DNA of 64,000 bases from Sediminibacterium sp. C3 (GTDB taxonomy: Bacteria; Bacteroidota; Bacteroidia; Chitinophagales; Chitinophagaceae). The notes below the pieces were generated by a model. It was not told the origin of the DNA and searched no databases. It saw only the letters and a list, made by a program, of their open reading frames with translations. A program made the translations under genes and the position numbers. How positions within the stretch are numbered: position 1 is the stretch's first letter; each line of letters begins with the position of its first letter. Positions 45,645 to 54,817 of this stretch are shown here, piece after piece. Location: contig NZ_KI669560.1 in the NCBI RefSeq assembly GCF_000508085.1, positions 712,219 to 776,218 of the forward strand, given 5' to 3'.

Positions 45645-47793
45645 TTAACTAGCAGGAAAATCTGTTTTTAATTGTAGAAATACCTGTTCTAGAATTTGTT
45701 CTAACTGCTTACCCAGTAAAGGTATTTTTTCTTCCTGCTCTCCGGTTTTCGCATAAAACTCAAGGATCTCAATGATTTTGTAAGCTTGCTTTATGCCCAT
45801 ACTGTATATAGAGGATTTCATTTTATGTGAAAATTGAAATACCTCATTCATCTGATTATTATCTATTGCTTTAAGTAAGTTTTCTAAATCTTTCCTTGTA
45901 TTCTTATTAAATACACTAATAATTTCAATTAAGAATTCTGTATCGTCTCTATCTATGCCCTGCAAAGCATCCAGATTATATAACTTCTCATTTGATAAAG
46001 TTTTTGAAGTGTCGGATAAATTTTTGCCAAAGTCAATAGAATGTGCAAGTTGTAGTTGCTTCTTGATACAATCATATAAGACCTGTTCAGTAAATGGTTT
46101 AGTGATATAATCATTGAATCCGGCTTCTGCAAATCGTTCTGTTTCCTGCTTAAATGCATTGGCTGTTAATGCAATAATTGGCACTGCAGCTTTATTGGTA
46201 TCATTCAGTCTTCTGATCATTTGTGTGGCTTCATATCCATCTACTTCAGGCATATGAATATCCATTAAGATTAAATCAAAGTCTTGTCTCTGATGCGCTT
46301 CATAGGCTTCCTGACCATTGTTAACGATCACTACATCATGTCCCCAATCAGACAAGATTTGTTTCACAATAATCTGGTTAATGGCTACATCTTCTGCTAC
46401 CAGTATTTTCTTTTTTTCCAGAGAATTGTAAGTGGCTTCTTCCTTTTCCGGGTTTAGTAAACGGATATTTCCGGTTTTGTAGGGAATCTGAACAGTAAAA
46501 CAGGTGCCCTTATTCAATTCACTTGTTGCCCATATACTTCCTCCCTGCATTTCAATCAAATTCTTTGTAATGCTTAATCCTAAACCGGTTCCACCATATT
46601 TTCTGCTGGTTTCTGAAGAAGCCTGAACAAATTCATCAAAAATATGGGCAAGGTTTTCTTCTGAAATTCCAATTCCTGTATCCGTAATCACAAACTCAAA
46701 AACAGATTCCTCTTCATTTTTAACTTCTTCCCGGGCAACCAAAGTAATCTTTCCGTATTCAGTAAACTTAAGCGCATTGCTGATTAAGTTATTTAAGATT
46801 TGCCCCAGTCTGAATGGATCTCCAATAATTATCTTGTCTTTTGTAATCTGATTATCAAAAATTAATTCCAGACCTTTCTCTTCTATTTTGAAAACAAAAG
46901 TTTTTAGTGTAGAAGCTATTTTGTCTTCCACATTAAAGGGTATATTTTCCAGTTCAACTTTTCCAGATTCAATTTTTGTAAAATCAAGCACGTCATTTAC
47001 AATATGCAACAAATTATCAGCCGACTCCAATATTAACTTGGTATACTCGGACTGTTTTGGGGTTAAATGAGTTTTATACAAAAGACTACCAATGCCCAGA
47101 ATACCATTCATTGGTGTTCTGATTTCATGACTCATATTGGCAAGAAATACTTCTTTAACCCTACTTGCTCTTTCCGTTTCCTCCTTTGCTTTAAGTAATT
47201 CCTGTTCAGCACGAATTCTATTGGTAATATCCTGTGAGAACCCAATTATATAGGGGGTGCTGGAGTCTTCTTCTACCATATAATTCTGAAAGAGAAGGAA
47301 AATCTGCTCTCCATTTTTGCAAACAATGGAGAAGACCCCTTCGGCCTGCCCTGTTCCCAAAACTTCTTTTAAATAGGTTTTATCAAAATATGCTACTCTT
47401 TCTGATGGTATAAATTCCTTGATATTTCTGCCAATCAGTTCTTCCTGTTCATATCCCATTATTTTACAAATGGCAGGATTAACACTTAATAATTTCCCCT
47501 CCAGGTCATGCGTACAAATAAGTGCCTGACTATAATTAAACAAATCCCTGTATCGCTTTTCGTTAAGCTTTACTTTTTCTTCAATCTGCTTTCTTTCTGT
47601 TATATTCAATCCAAATCCAATTACCAGCTTAACTTCATTATTTTCATTTAGAACAGGATAAAGATTTCTTAAATGATATTCGGTCTCCCCTTTATCGTTT
47701 ACATGACTTTCTTCCCATGAATACTGCTTCTTACTCTCTATTACTTTTTGAAATACCGCTGACCTTGTTTCAGCAATTTTAGGGTCTTTATTT
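45645..47793 (-). pseudogene. HNOBA-type hybrid kinase, 3' part beyond IS insertion
   Basis: The C-terminal two thirds of a sensor kinase interrupted by an IS element. After the junction there is a PAS/PAC (ESHVNDKGETEYHLRNLYP ... GLNITERK), another PAS, HisKA with phospho-His in LANMSHEIRTPMNGILG and HATPase with NLISNALKFTEYG, DTGIGISEENL and GTGLGLSITKNL. A receiver has Asp in LILMDIHMPEVDG, and an HPt domain has His in FSHKMKSSIYSMG. Together this makes a full phosphorelay in one chain. Its true coding begins at K of KDPKIAETR at 47789; 47790-47793 is one copy of the target duplication. Confidence 0.9.
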
Positions 47794-47805
47794 TGTCTCG
47801 ACCCC

Positions 47806-48822
47806 TTAAAAACTAGACAAAAGTTCAATATTGGTTAGTCTGTTTTGGGCTGTTTTTTCTCTGCTTTTGGCAAAGATAGCCTCGCCTGCAGAAAACTCAA
47901 GGCTATACGAAGCGGTGGTGGCCTTTTCACAAGGGCCTTCAACCACCGGCCTTGACTTTTCCTCCGGCTTTGCGGCTTCAGGTTGCCTAAGCAGATCAAC
48001 ACCAGTATAATAGTCATCCCAGGCCTGTTGTGGTGATTGATCACCTAAGCTTCCGTGTAGCCTTCTTTCATTGTAATGCTTTTTCCACCTGTTCATGACC
48101 AGGCCGGCATCATAGATCGATTCAAACTCATATCTGCGTTCAATGGTTCGCTCTACAATGCTGTGATATGCTTCTATGAAAGAGTTCTCCTCCGGAGTGG
48201 CAACATGGGTAAATTCTTGGTCTACTTGCATCTCTTTGAGGTAATCCCTCACAAGCTGGGCAATGAACTGACTTCCGTTGTCGTTTCTGATGGTGATACC
48301 CTTAACAGGATGTTTTTCAATAATCCGGCTAAGCAACCACTTCACCTGTTCCTTTCGGATACGCCACCAAAGAAGCTGTCCCAAGATCTTGCGACTATAT
48401 ACATCGAGCACAGTCAACACCAATGCATTACGACCTGCACCATGGATATGAAGGTACTTGATGTCCATACACAGCTGCTGCATCGGCGCTTCGGCTTGTT
48501 GAGTGTAGTACTGAACAAACTTACGCTTGTCTGTCTTAACCTGAATTTTACTACAATACAGCAAACCTTGCTCCGCCATCAGCCTGTACACCTTTTTCCT
48601 ATTGATTAGAAAACCTTCCTGTCGAAGACTGGAAGTCATCACCCGGTATCCATAGTCAACAAACTCAATGCCTAAAATAAACTTTACAGCAATAATCACG
48701 CTGATGTTGCTGAGCTCATTACCATCCTTCATCAGAGTATGGGTCGATGGCTTTCTGCCTTGTTTTCCCGATTTACATCGGTAATAGAAGCTACTCCGAT
48801 TAACACCACACCATTGCAGCAT
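47806..48822 (-). CDS. IS3-family transposase OrfB (DDE integrase)
   Basis: The catalytic part of the transposase, 338 residues from a start at 48822 but open upstream through the A8 slip site (48890-48897), so it is probably made as a fusion with OrfA. Integrase core: D in LCMDIKYLHI, D in IRNDNGSQF, E in NSFIEAYHSIVE. The HTH_21-like N-terminus includes YGYRVMTSSLRQEG. After the usual RRLHGSLGDQSPQQAWDDY there is a further tail of about 65 residues, rich in Glu/Ala/Lys, ending with a stop inside the terminal inverted repeat. That extension is unusual for the family. Confidence 0.85.
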   Translation of the reverse strand: MLQWCGVNRSSFYYRCKSGKQGRKPSTHTLMKDGNELSNISVIIAVKFILGIEFVDYGYRVMTSSLRQEGFLINRKKVYRLMAEQGLLYCSKIQVKTDKRKFVQYYTQQAEAPMQQLCMDIKYLHIHGAGRNALVLTVLDVYSRKILGQLLWWRIRKEQVKWLLSRIIEKHPVKGITIRNDNGSQFIAQLVRDYLKEMQVDQEFTHVATPEENSFIEAYHSIVERTIERRYEFESIYDAGLVMNRWKKHYNERRLHGSLGDQSPQQAWDDYYTGVDLLRQPEAAKPEEKSRPVVEGPCEKATTASYSLEFSAGEAIFAKSREKTAQNRLTNIELLSSF

Positions 48823-48881
48823 CCGACTAACCTTTATCTTACTTTCAAAGAGCTGGATACAGGATCTTACATCCTGAACCT

Positions 48882-49175
48882 TTAACGGCTTTTTTTTAAA
48901 AGCTCGGTTTTGAACTCAAGCTCCAAAGCCTGGTTCGCAATGATCCGTTTCAAACGTTCATTCTCAGACTGTAACTGTTTGACTTCCGGATCAATGGTGT
49001 GATACTTGGACCGTAAACCAGCTATCCCATCCTGATTGAACTCCTTCTTCCAACGATGGAATAACGATTGTGCCACATTGTGCTTGCGTAGCGTCTCAGT
49101 AAGCCCGTACTGATCCACTTCCTGGATGAGCTGAAGCTTCTGTTCAACACTCCAACTTCGACGTTTTGTACTCAT
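48882..49175 (-). CDS. IS3-family transposase OrfA
   Basis: A 97-residue HTH protein that recognises the IS ends: SVEQKLQLIQEVDQYGLTETL with a helix-turn-helix through HNVAQSLFHRWKKEFNQDG, then a coiled coil (VKQLQSENERLKRIIANQALE). The frame ends just after a run of eight A on the coding strand (48890-48897). OrfB is in the -1 frame, so frameshifting would make the active OrfAB. Confidence 0.85.
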   Translation of the reverse strand: MSTKRRSWSVEQKLQLIQEVDQYGLTETLRKHNVAQSLFHRWKKEFNQDGIAGLRSKYHTIDPEVKQLQSENERLKRIIANQALELEFKTELLKKSR

Positions 49176-49242
49176 GGTTCCCTAAATTTAATGTTCTAAA
49201 CTGAATTAAAAAATCAGTCCAGTCATTTAGGGGGCTAAGACA

Positions 49243-50229
49243 ATTTCTATACTGACAATACTCCTGATCATTCTTTCCTATAATCCATTTTCTAATTTCA
49301 GGATTCTTTATACCTACGGGATTAGCAAAAAGATAGCGATGATTTTTATCTAATACTACTATATCTGTTGGTATATTATTTAATATACTTTCGTAAAAAT
49401 TCCTTTGTTTGGTAAATTCAGCTTCTGTTTCCTTTATTTTGGTTATATCCGTATGTGTCCCCAGAATTTTTAATGGAAATCCATTGTCATCCTTCTCTAT
49501 AACAATACCTCTGTCTAAAATCCATTTATAATCTCCAAACTTATCTTTTATTCTGTATTCTGAACTATGGTGATCAATCTCCTTATCCCTGTATTTTCTG
49601 TCCTGTTCTATTAAAATAGGAACATCTTCAGCATGAACAGCTTTCCACCATTGTTCAGCAATGCTTAAATGATTGTTCTCAAGTTCAATGAAAGCTCTTT
49701 TACTGTGTGAAAAGTTGGTTGTATTTTTTTTATAATCATGCAACCAGACATTATCCCCCATTTTTTCCAGAGCAAACAAAAGCGTTTGTTCGTAGTTATT
49801 ACGAATGGCTTCCTCTTCTTCTTTAACTTTTAATGTTTTAAGTAAATCTATTTGTGGATTCTGAATAGCAAAATCACTTGCTTCCAGATTTGATTCTTCT
49901 AATTCCTTAATTGAATTAAAGGCAGGAGACCCCAGAAATACAAAGAAATTGTCAGTTTCTGAAAAAACAAACTGTCCCCTTAAATGAATGCTTTGCATTT
50001 CCTTTATCCTAACGTTTATCAGTTGATGCAAATGCATTTTAATAAAGGAAATTACTGGCTCATCTTCCAGTTCTTCTATCAGAAAAAAATCACTGAAAGG
50101 TGCTCTTTGAATAGCAGGTAAGATCTTCCTGATAGATTTTCCACAGCCAACTAGTATCCCATCAACACTCACTTTCAAGTGAAAAGGAAATAATATATCT
50201 GTTTGTTGTTGATTGAAGTGAATACCCAT
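49243..50229 (-). pseudogene. HNOBA-type hybrid kinase, 5' part before IS insertion
   Basis: The first 329 codons of a sensor kinase, ending at the IS. Residues about 10-150 resemble the HNOBA (heme-NO-binding-associated, PF07701) domain: ILFPFHLKVSVDGILVGCG, then FSDFFLIEELEDEPV, then LRGQFVFSETDNFFVFLGSPAF and LEASDFAIQNPQIDLL. A PAS/PAC follows (SSEYRIKDKFGDYKWILD ... GTHTDITKIKE) and a second PAS (SILNNIPTDIVVLDKNHRYLFAN). Real coding goes up to codon 329 (Asn of YRN); translation into the IS gives a false tail. Downstream, codons continue at 47789. The transketolase terminator precedes it. Confidence 0.88.
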
Positions 50230-50287
50230 TACTCAGGATGCTTATTTCAATTTACGATTTATTTATGTTTAATGACCATATATAAAA

Positions 50288-50318
50288 CAAAAAAGACTGT
50301 ATGAATACAGTCTTTTGC
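50288..50318 (-). terminator. Intrinsic terminator after the transketolase half
   Basis: Arms AAAAGACTGTAT (50291-50302) and ATACAGTCTTTT (50305-50316) form a perfect stem of up to 12 bp with a tiny loop. T/A runs on both sides make it look bidirectional. It lies 20 bp after the stop of the minus-strand gene at 50336 and before the kinase start at 50229. Confidence 0.8.
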
Positions 50319-50335
50319 TTTTCTTATTCTAAAGT

Positions 50336-51298
50336 TTATTTTCGGGCAATTGCTTTCTCTGCCGCTGTAATAATATTGGGTGTGTCCAAACCATATTTGG
50401 TTAATAGTTCAGTGGGTTTTCCGCTTTCCCCAAATGTATCATTGGTTCCAATCATTTCAATTGGTATCGGGAAGTTTTTTGCAGCAACCTGTGCAATGGA
50501 ATCCCCTAATCCACCAATGATATTGTGCTCTTCAACTGTAACAGCACATTTGGTTTTTTTAATAGAAGCCAATACTGCTTCTGTGTCTAATGGTTTAATG
50601 GTATGAATATTAATTACTTCAACACTCAATCCTTTTTCTTCTAGAATCCTACCGGCTTCAATGGCTTTCCAAACCATATGACCGCAGGCAAAAATGGAGA
50701 TATCGGTTCCCTCGCTTAATTGCTGTGCTTTACCAATCACAAAGTCACTTCCATCTTCCTTTGTAAAATTGGGCCATTTGGGTCTGCCGAATCGCAGATA
50801 AACCGGTCCATTGTATGAAGCAATTGCCTTTGTAGCTGCTTTTGTCTGATTAAAGTCGCAGGGTACAATCACGGTCATACCAGGAAGCATTTTCATTAAG
50901 CCAATGTCTTCCAGAATCTGGTGCGTTGCCCCATCTTCCCCTAAAGTAAGTCCTGCGTGTGAAGCACATATTTTTACGTTTTTCTCACTATAAGCAACAC
51001 TTTGTCTAATCTGGTCGTATACTCTTCCGGTGCTGAAATTAGCAAAAGTAGTGGTATAAGGTATTTTACCACCGATGGTCATACCAGCCGCAATACCTAT
51101 CATATTGGCTTCTGCAATTCCTACCTGTACAAAACGATCCGGAAAATCCTTGATAAATGGGCCTAATTTCAAAGAACCGGCAAGGTCAGCTGTTAACACA
51201 ACAACATTTGGATTTTCTTTGCCTATTTCATGTATTCCTTCCCCAAATCCACCTCGGGTTTCTTTTTCATTGAGTACCTGAATATCTTTTAGTTTCAT
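50336..51298 (-). CDS. Transketolase C-terminal subunit
   Basis: A 320-residue protein equal to the pyrimidine-binding and C-terminal domains of transketolase or DXS: GFGEGIHEIGKENPNVVVLTADLAGS, RFVQVGIAEANMIGIAAGMT, and the usual GATHQILEDIGLMKMLPGMTV. The C-terminal domain is DISIFACGHMVWKAIEAG. Split transketolases need a separate N-terminal TPP-binding subunit. Here no such partner lies next to it (the upstream neighbour is the GH18-GT2 gene), so that subunit must be encoded elsewhere. Transfers two-carbon units in the pentose phosphate pathway, if the partner exists. Confidence 0.85.
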   Translation of the reverse strand: MKLKDIQVLNEKETRGGFGEGIHEIGKENPNVVVLTADLAGSLKLGPFIKDFPDRFVQVGIAEANMIGIAAGMTIGGKIPYTTTFANFSTGRVYDQIRQSVAYSEKNVKICASHAGLTLGEDGATHQILEDIGLMKMLPGMTVIVPCDFNQTKAATKAIASYNGPVYLRFGRPKWPNFTKEDGSDFVIGKAQQLSEGTDISIFACGHMVWKAIEAGRILEEKGLSVEVINIHTIKPLDTEAVLASIKKTKCAVTVEEHNIIGGLGDSIAQVAAKNFPIPIEMIGTNDTFGESGKPTELLTKYGLDTPNIITAAEKAIARK

Positions 51299-51340
51299 AC
51301 AGTTATATTTTTACTGGAAAGTTGCAAAGTAAACACTTTT

Positions 51341-54300
51341 TTATATGGCTTCCTGTACATTTCCTGTTCTTTTAAGAACACCCCAGTGTTGAAGTTCTCC
51401 CTTTACCGCTTTTCGCATGGTTTTAAGTAATATCCATAATAATAGCCAGCGATAAATAATTCTTTGCGGAATTAGCCAAATCAGCTTCCAATAAGGCTCA
51501 TTTTCTCCTGAAAAAGCAAAAGCAGCCAGTATCATGTCAACAACCAGAAAAATGCTGTAATACAACCCAATCTCTCCTGCACTGCCAGTTAATAATCCCA
51601 AAATCATTAGTAAGTCTGCAAAAGGAGAAAACAATGGAATAATGTATTTGAAAAGCAGAATATCTGGTAAGGCAATAAATCCCAGGTTTTTGAATGAGAC
51701 ATTAAAGATGGCATCTCTGTTTTTCCAGAAAGTCTGCAATACCCCAAAAGTCCACCGGAATCTTTGTTTTAAAAATTGTTTTATTGATTCTGGAGCCTCG
51801 GTTAACGCAATAGCATTATTTTCATTTGCAATAGTATATCCCTCACGTAAAATACGAATCGTTAAATCGCAATCCTCAGCCAGTGTGTCTGGAGTAAAAC
51901 CACCTGCTTCCAGCACAGCCGATTTTCTGAATGCACCAATGGCTCCCGGTACTACAGTAATGGCGTTAAGAAGACTGAATGCTTTTCTATCCATGTTTTG
52001 ACTGGTAGTATATTCAATACTTTGCCAGCGGGTTATCAGATTAATTTCATTGCCAACTTTTACATTTCCTGCAACTGCACCTATTTCCTCGTCATTAAAA
52101 TGCATTACCAGTTTTTCAACAGCATCGGGTTTCAGCTTTGTGTCGGCATCAATACACACAAGGATGGAAGCATCTGTATGGCCAATGCCAAAATTCAAAG
52201 CTGAAGCTTTTCCGCCATTTACTTTGTGTAAAATAGTAACCTGCGGATGCTGATCAAATGACCGTTTAACTATAGATAGGGTCTGATCTGTACTACCATC
52301 ATCAATAAAAATAATATTAAAATTAGGATAGGTACACTTCAATAAGTTATGCAATGAACTCACAGCGTTTACTTCTTCATTGTAAGCAGGCACAATGATT
52401 GATACCAGCGGATTATTTCTTAAAGGCATCAGCTGTTTTTTCTTTTCTTTTTTTCTTGCCTTTATTGCCAGAACCAATACAGCCAATAAACGTATACTAC
52501 CCAGCACCAGAAATAAAATAAAGGTTGCATTAAAAAACTTTCCCAGGTAATATCCTGCTTCTGCCAGAAAATAATTAAACCTAAGCAAATAGTTTTCTTT
52601 ATAGTTGGGTACAGGAGGCATTACATCGTCACGGGTTTTGCCCATTAAGTCTGCAACTGTTGTAAATTGATAACCCTCTTTATGGAAATACTCTATTATT
52701 TTAGGCAGTGCGTCAACAGTTGCACTTCTGTCTCCTCCTGCATCGTGTAATAAAATAATATTTCCACGGTCTTTCATTCTAACAACTCTATTGAAAATAC
52801 TGTCTCCATTAAAATTTTTATCCTCGTCAATTTGCCAGTCAAGCGGATCAATGTTTTCTCCTATGGTAAGATAGTTTTTGGTTCTACTCATAGCTACCGG
52901 AACTAATTCTTCCATGGTTTCAGGACGACTGTCTGCATTAAACGGCGCTCTGAACATGATAGTACTTCTTCCTGTAATGGCTTCGATTAGTAGCTTTGTG
53001 GCATCCATTTCCAGATAGGCCCTCTGTTTGCTAACAGTAGCCATATTAGGATGCGTAAAAGTATGGTTACTGATTTCGTGTCCTGAGTTATAAATCCTTT
53101 TTACCAGCGGAATATTCTTCTCTGCCTCAATTCCAACAATGAAAAAATTAGCTACGACGTTGTATTTATCCAGGATATCCAGAATTTGTCTAGTATAAAC
53201 CGGATGAGGACCGTCATCAAAAGTTAATACCATTTTCTTCTCCGTTGATTTCCCAAACTGTTTAACCACAAACATGGAGGGCAAAGTGTCGTAAAACTCT
53301 TCGGATATCAGCATCCATGCTGTATCAAGTTCTGTTCTGATATGTCCGGGAGTGGGCGTTGAAATTACATCCAGTATTTCTCCCTCACCCATGAAGTCTA
53401 CATCATTACTGGTTTCTACTTTTGTAAATTCCTCAAAATTGAATTTTTGAACTGAAGCTTTGTTCATGGGCAAGTGGTAAAAGTCCCATAAACGACTGTC
53501 TTCACTTCCCATTCTCCATAAAGCAGTCCCCGCAAAACCATATTCAGTAGCGAATCTGAGGGAATTAAAATTGGTAGCAGCATCGGTAAAATGAACTTCT
53601 CTTTCATGCCCTACTTTGTCTTTATAAGTAAAATAAAGGTTATAGGAATCATTATCGTAAGTAATCTTACTGCCATTTTCCTTGGCAATACTCAAAGCCT
53701 GCTGATAAGTAACATCCGATCCCTCTCCACCTTTTGGCCAATCATAACCAAACCCGGCAATACAAAGAACCAATTTGGGTATGGGAACTTTTTTTACAAT
53801 CTGATCTACGGCAGCTTCAATCCATTTTTGACCACTGATAGGTCCGGGTTTGGTACTGGAAGTGTACTGATCGTAAGCCATCAAGAAAATGTAATCTGTA
53901 TTTTCAGCCAATGCTTTATAATCATAATCATCATTAAAGGGCATCACATCAATAGAAGTAAGCAATCCTCCCTGATGGAATTTGGCACTCAGTTTTTTTA
54001 AGAAGCCAGTCAGTACCCGGTTGTCTTTTTCAACTAATGCTTCAAAATCTATATTGATACCTGTGAAGCCTTCTGATTTTATCCATTTATATAAATCATT
54101 AATCAGCTTTTCACTTTTAACCGGGTCTTTGATAATCCTGCGTACCACTTCTCCGTCCCATTTCCCATTAACATTATTGGTAAGCATGGGCATGACCCTA
54201 ACCCCTTTGGTGTTCTTAATAAGGTCGTACCCTCTTTTTTCTTTTCGAATAACCATGGAATCACCCTTGGGGTCAAAAAACAGCCATTCTGGTAAAACCA

Positions 54301-54712
54301 GGTTTAGTTTCTGAATATTTCTTCTGAGTGAGAAATAAGCCTGTGGGTCCCAGTCAACATAAAATGCTGCTCTTATACCCAAGGAGTCGCTGAAGAATTT
54401 TGAATTAGAAAGACGTATAGCGCTATCGTTTTGGCCGCATCCGTTACCAGCAGCCCATTTATCATCTATGAATTTCCTGAAACCCTGATATTCCTTTGCT
54501 AAAGAGTCCGGGCTATAGTCATCAACTAAGATTTGTTTAAAAACACTGCTCTGGAGAATAGGTACAGTAGGCACATAGGCAGTTCTAAGCGCTATAATTA
54601 TTGCAATTAGAGCAATCACCAATAAGAACAGCAAAATACGGAACGACCACTTGAATCGTTGCCATCTGCTTGGATTATTGGTTTGAAAAACCTGTTGTGA
54701 AGCTTTGCTCAT
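51341..54712 (-). CDS. GH18-polysaccharide deacetylase-GT2 fusion protein
   Basis: A 1,123-residue membrane protein. One N-terminal span (RILLFLLVIALIAIIIALR) is followed by a GH18-like domain (about 100-410) with GFTGINIDFEAL, keeping the catalytic Glu. A NodB/CE4 deacetylase (about 485-700) has TFDDGPHP, SNHTFTHPN and RAPFN metal/active motifs. After another span (about 725-750) comes a processive family-2 glycosyltransferase (780-1000) with IIVPAYNEE, IDDGSTDQT, CIDADTKL, LAEDCDL and QRFRWTFG, then more spans. It may make and trim an N-acetylglucosamine-type polymer, an inference from domains. Hydrolase, deacetylase and polymerase in one chain recall the PgaB/PgaC division of labour. Confidence 0.88.
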   Translation of the reverse strand: MSKASQQVFQTNNPSRWQRFKWSFRILLFLLVIALIAIIIALRTAYVPTVPILQSSVFKQILVDDYSPDSLAKEYQGFRKFIDDKWAAGNGCGQNDSAIRLSNSKFFSDSLGIRAAFYVDWDPQAYFSLRRNIQKLNLVLPEWLFFDPKGDSMVIRKEKRGYDLIKNTKGVRVMPMLTNNVNGKWDGEVVRRIIKDPVKSEKLINDLYKWIKSEGFTGINIDFEALVEKDNRVLTGFLKKLSAKFHQGGLLTSIDVMPFNDDYDYKALAENTDYIFLMAYDQYTSSTKPGPISGQKWIEAAVDQIVKKVPIPKLVLCIAGFGYDWPKGGEGSDVTYQQALSIAKENGSKITYDNDSYNLYFTYKDKVGHEREVHFTDAATNFNSLRFATEYGFAGTALWRMGSEDSRLWDFYHLPMNKASVQKFNFEEFTKVETSNDVDFMGEGEILDVISTPTPGHIRTELDTAWMLISEEFYDTLPSMFVVKQFGKSTEKKMVLTFDDGPHPVYTRQILDILDKYNVVANFFIVGIEAEKNIPLVKRIYNSGHEISNHTFTHPNMATVSKQRAYLEMDATKLLIEAITGRSTIMFRAPFNADSRPETMEELVPVAMSRTKNYLTIGENIDPLDWQIDEDKNFNGDSIFNRVVRMKDRGNIILLHDAGGDRSATVDALPKIIEYFHKEGYQFTTVADLMGKTRDDVMPPVPNYKENYLLRFNYFLAEAGYYLGKFFNATFILFLVLGSIRLLAVLVLAIKARKKEKKKQLMPLRNNPLVSIIVPAYNEEVNAVSSLHNLLKCTYPNFNIIFIDDGSTDQTLSIVKRSFDQHPQVTILHKVNGGKASALNFGIGHTDASILVCIDADTKLKPDAVEKLVMHFNDEEIGAVAGNVKVGNEINLITRWQSIEYTTSQNMDRKAFSLLNAITVVPGAIGAFRKSAVLEAGGFTPDTLAEDCDLTIRILREGYTIANENNAIALTEAPESIKQFLKQRFRWTFGVLQTFWKNRDAIFNVSFKNLGFIALPDILLFKYIIPLFSPFADLLMILGLLTGSAGEIGLYYSIFLVVDMILAAFAFSGENEPYWKLIWLIPQRIIYRWLLLWILLKTMRKAVKGELQHWGVLKRTGNVQEAI

Positions 54713-54743
54713 GAATTGCTTAAAAATTAATAGATAGTATATA

Positions 54744-54751
54744 CAAAGTTA
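54744..54751 (-). promoter_or_regulatory. Probable -7 box of the GH18-GT2 gene
   Basis: TAACTTTG on the minus strand at 54751-54744 matches TAnnTTTG, 31 bp before the ATG at 54712. No good TTTG box sits at the right distance upstream. Confidence 0.35.
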
Positions 54752-54817
54752 ATGCCATTCAATGGCAGTAATACTACCAACCAGGTGGTATAAATTTTTA
54801 AGCAAACCGGTCAGGTT

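Larger units (their letters stand above)
47794..49242 (-). mobile_element. IS3-family element inserted in the kinase gene
   Basis: A complete element of 1,449 bp. The left end TGTCTCGACCCCTTAAAAAC and the right end, read inward, TGTCTTAGCCCCCTAAATGA share TGTCT, CCCC, TAAA and then ACTnGAC, about 20 of 27 bases. The 4 bp ATTT occurs on both sides (47790-47793 and 49243-49246) as target duplication. Removing the IS and one ATTT restores an exact reading frame of the kinase. OrfA and OrfB overlap by a -1 slip site. I do not assign a subgroup. Confidence 0.92.

Noticed and set aside
48076-48609. Plus-strand frame of 177 residues inside the second IS
   Set aside because: Antisense to the transposase core; no start signal or similarity.
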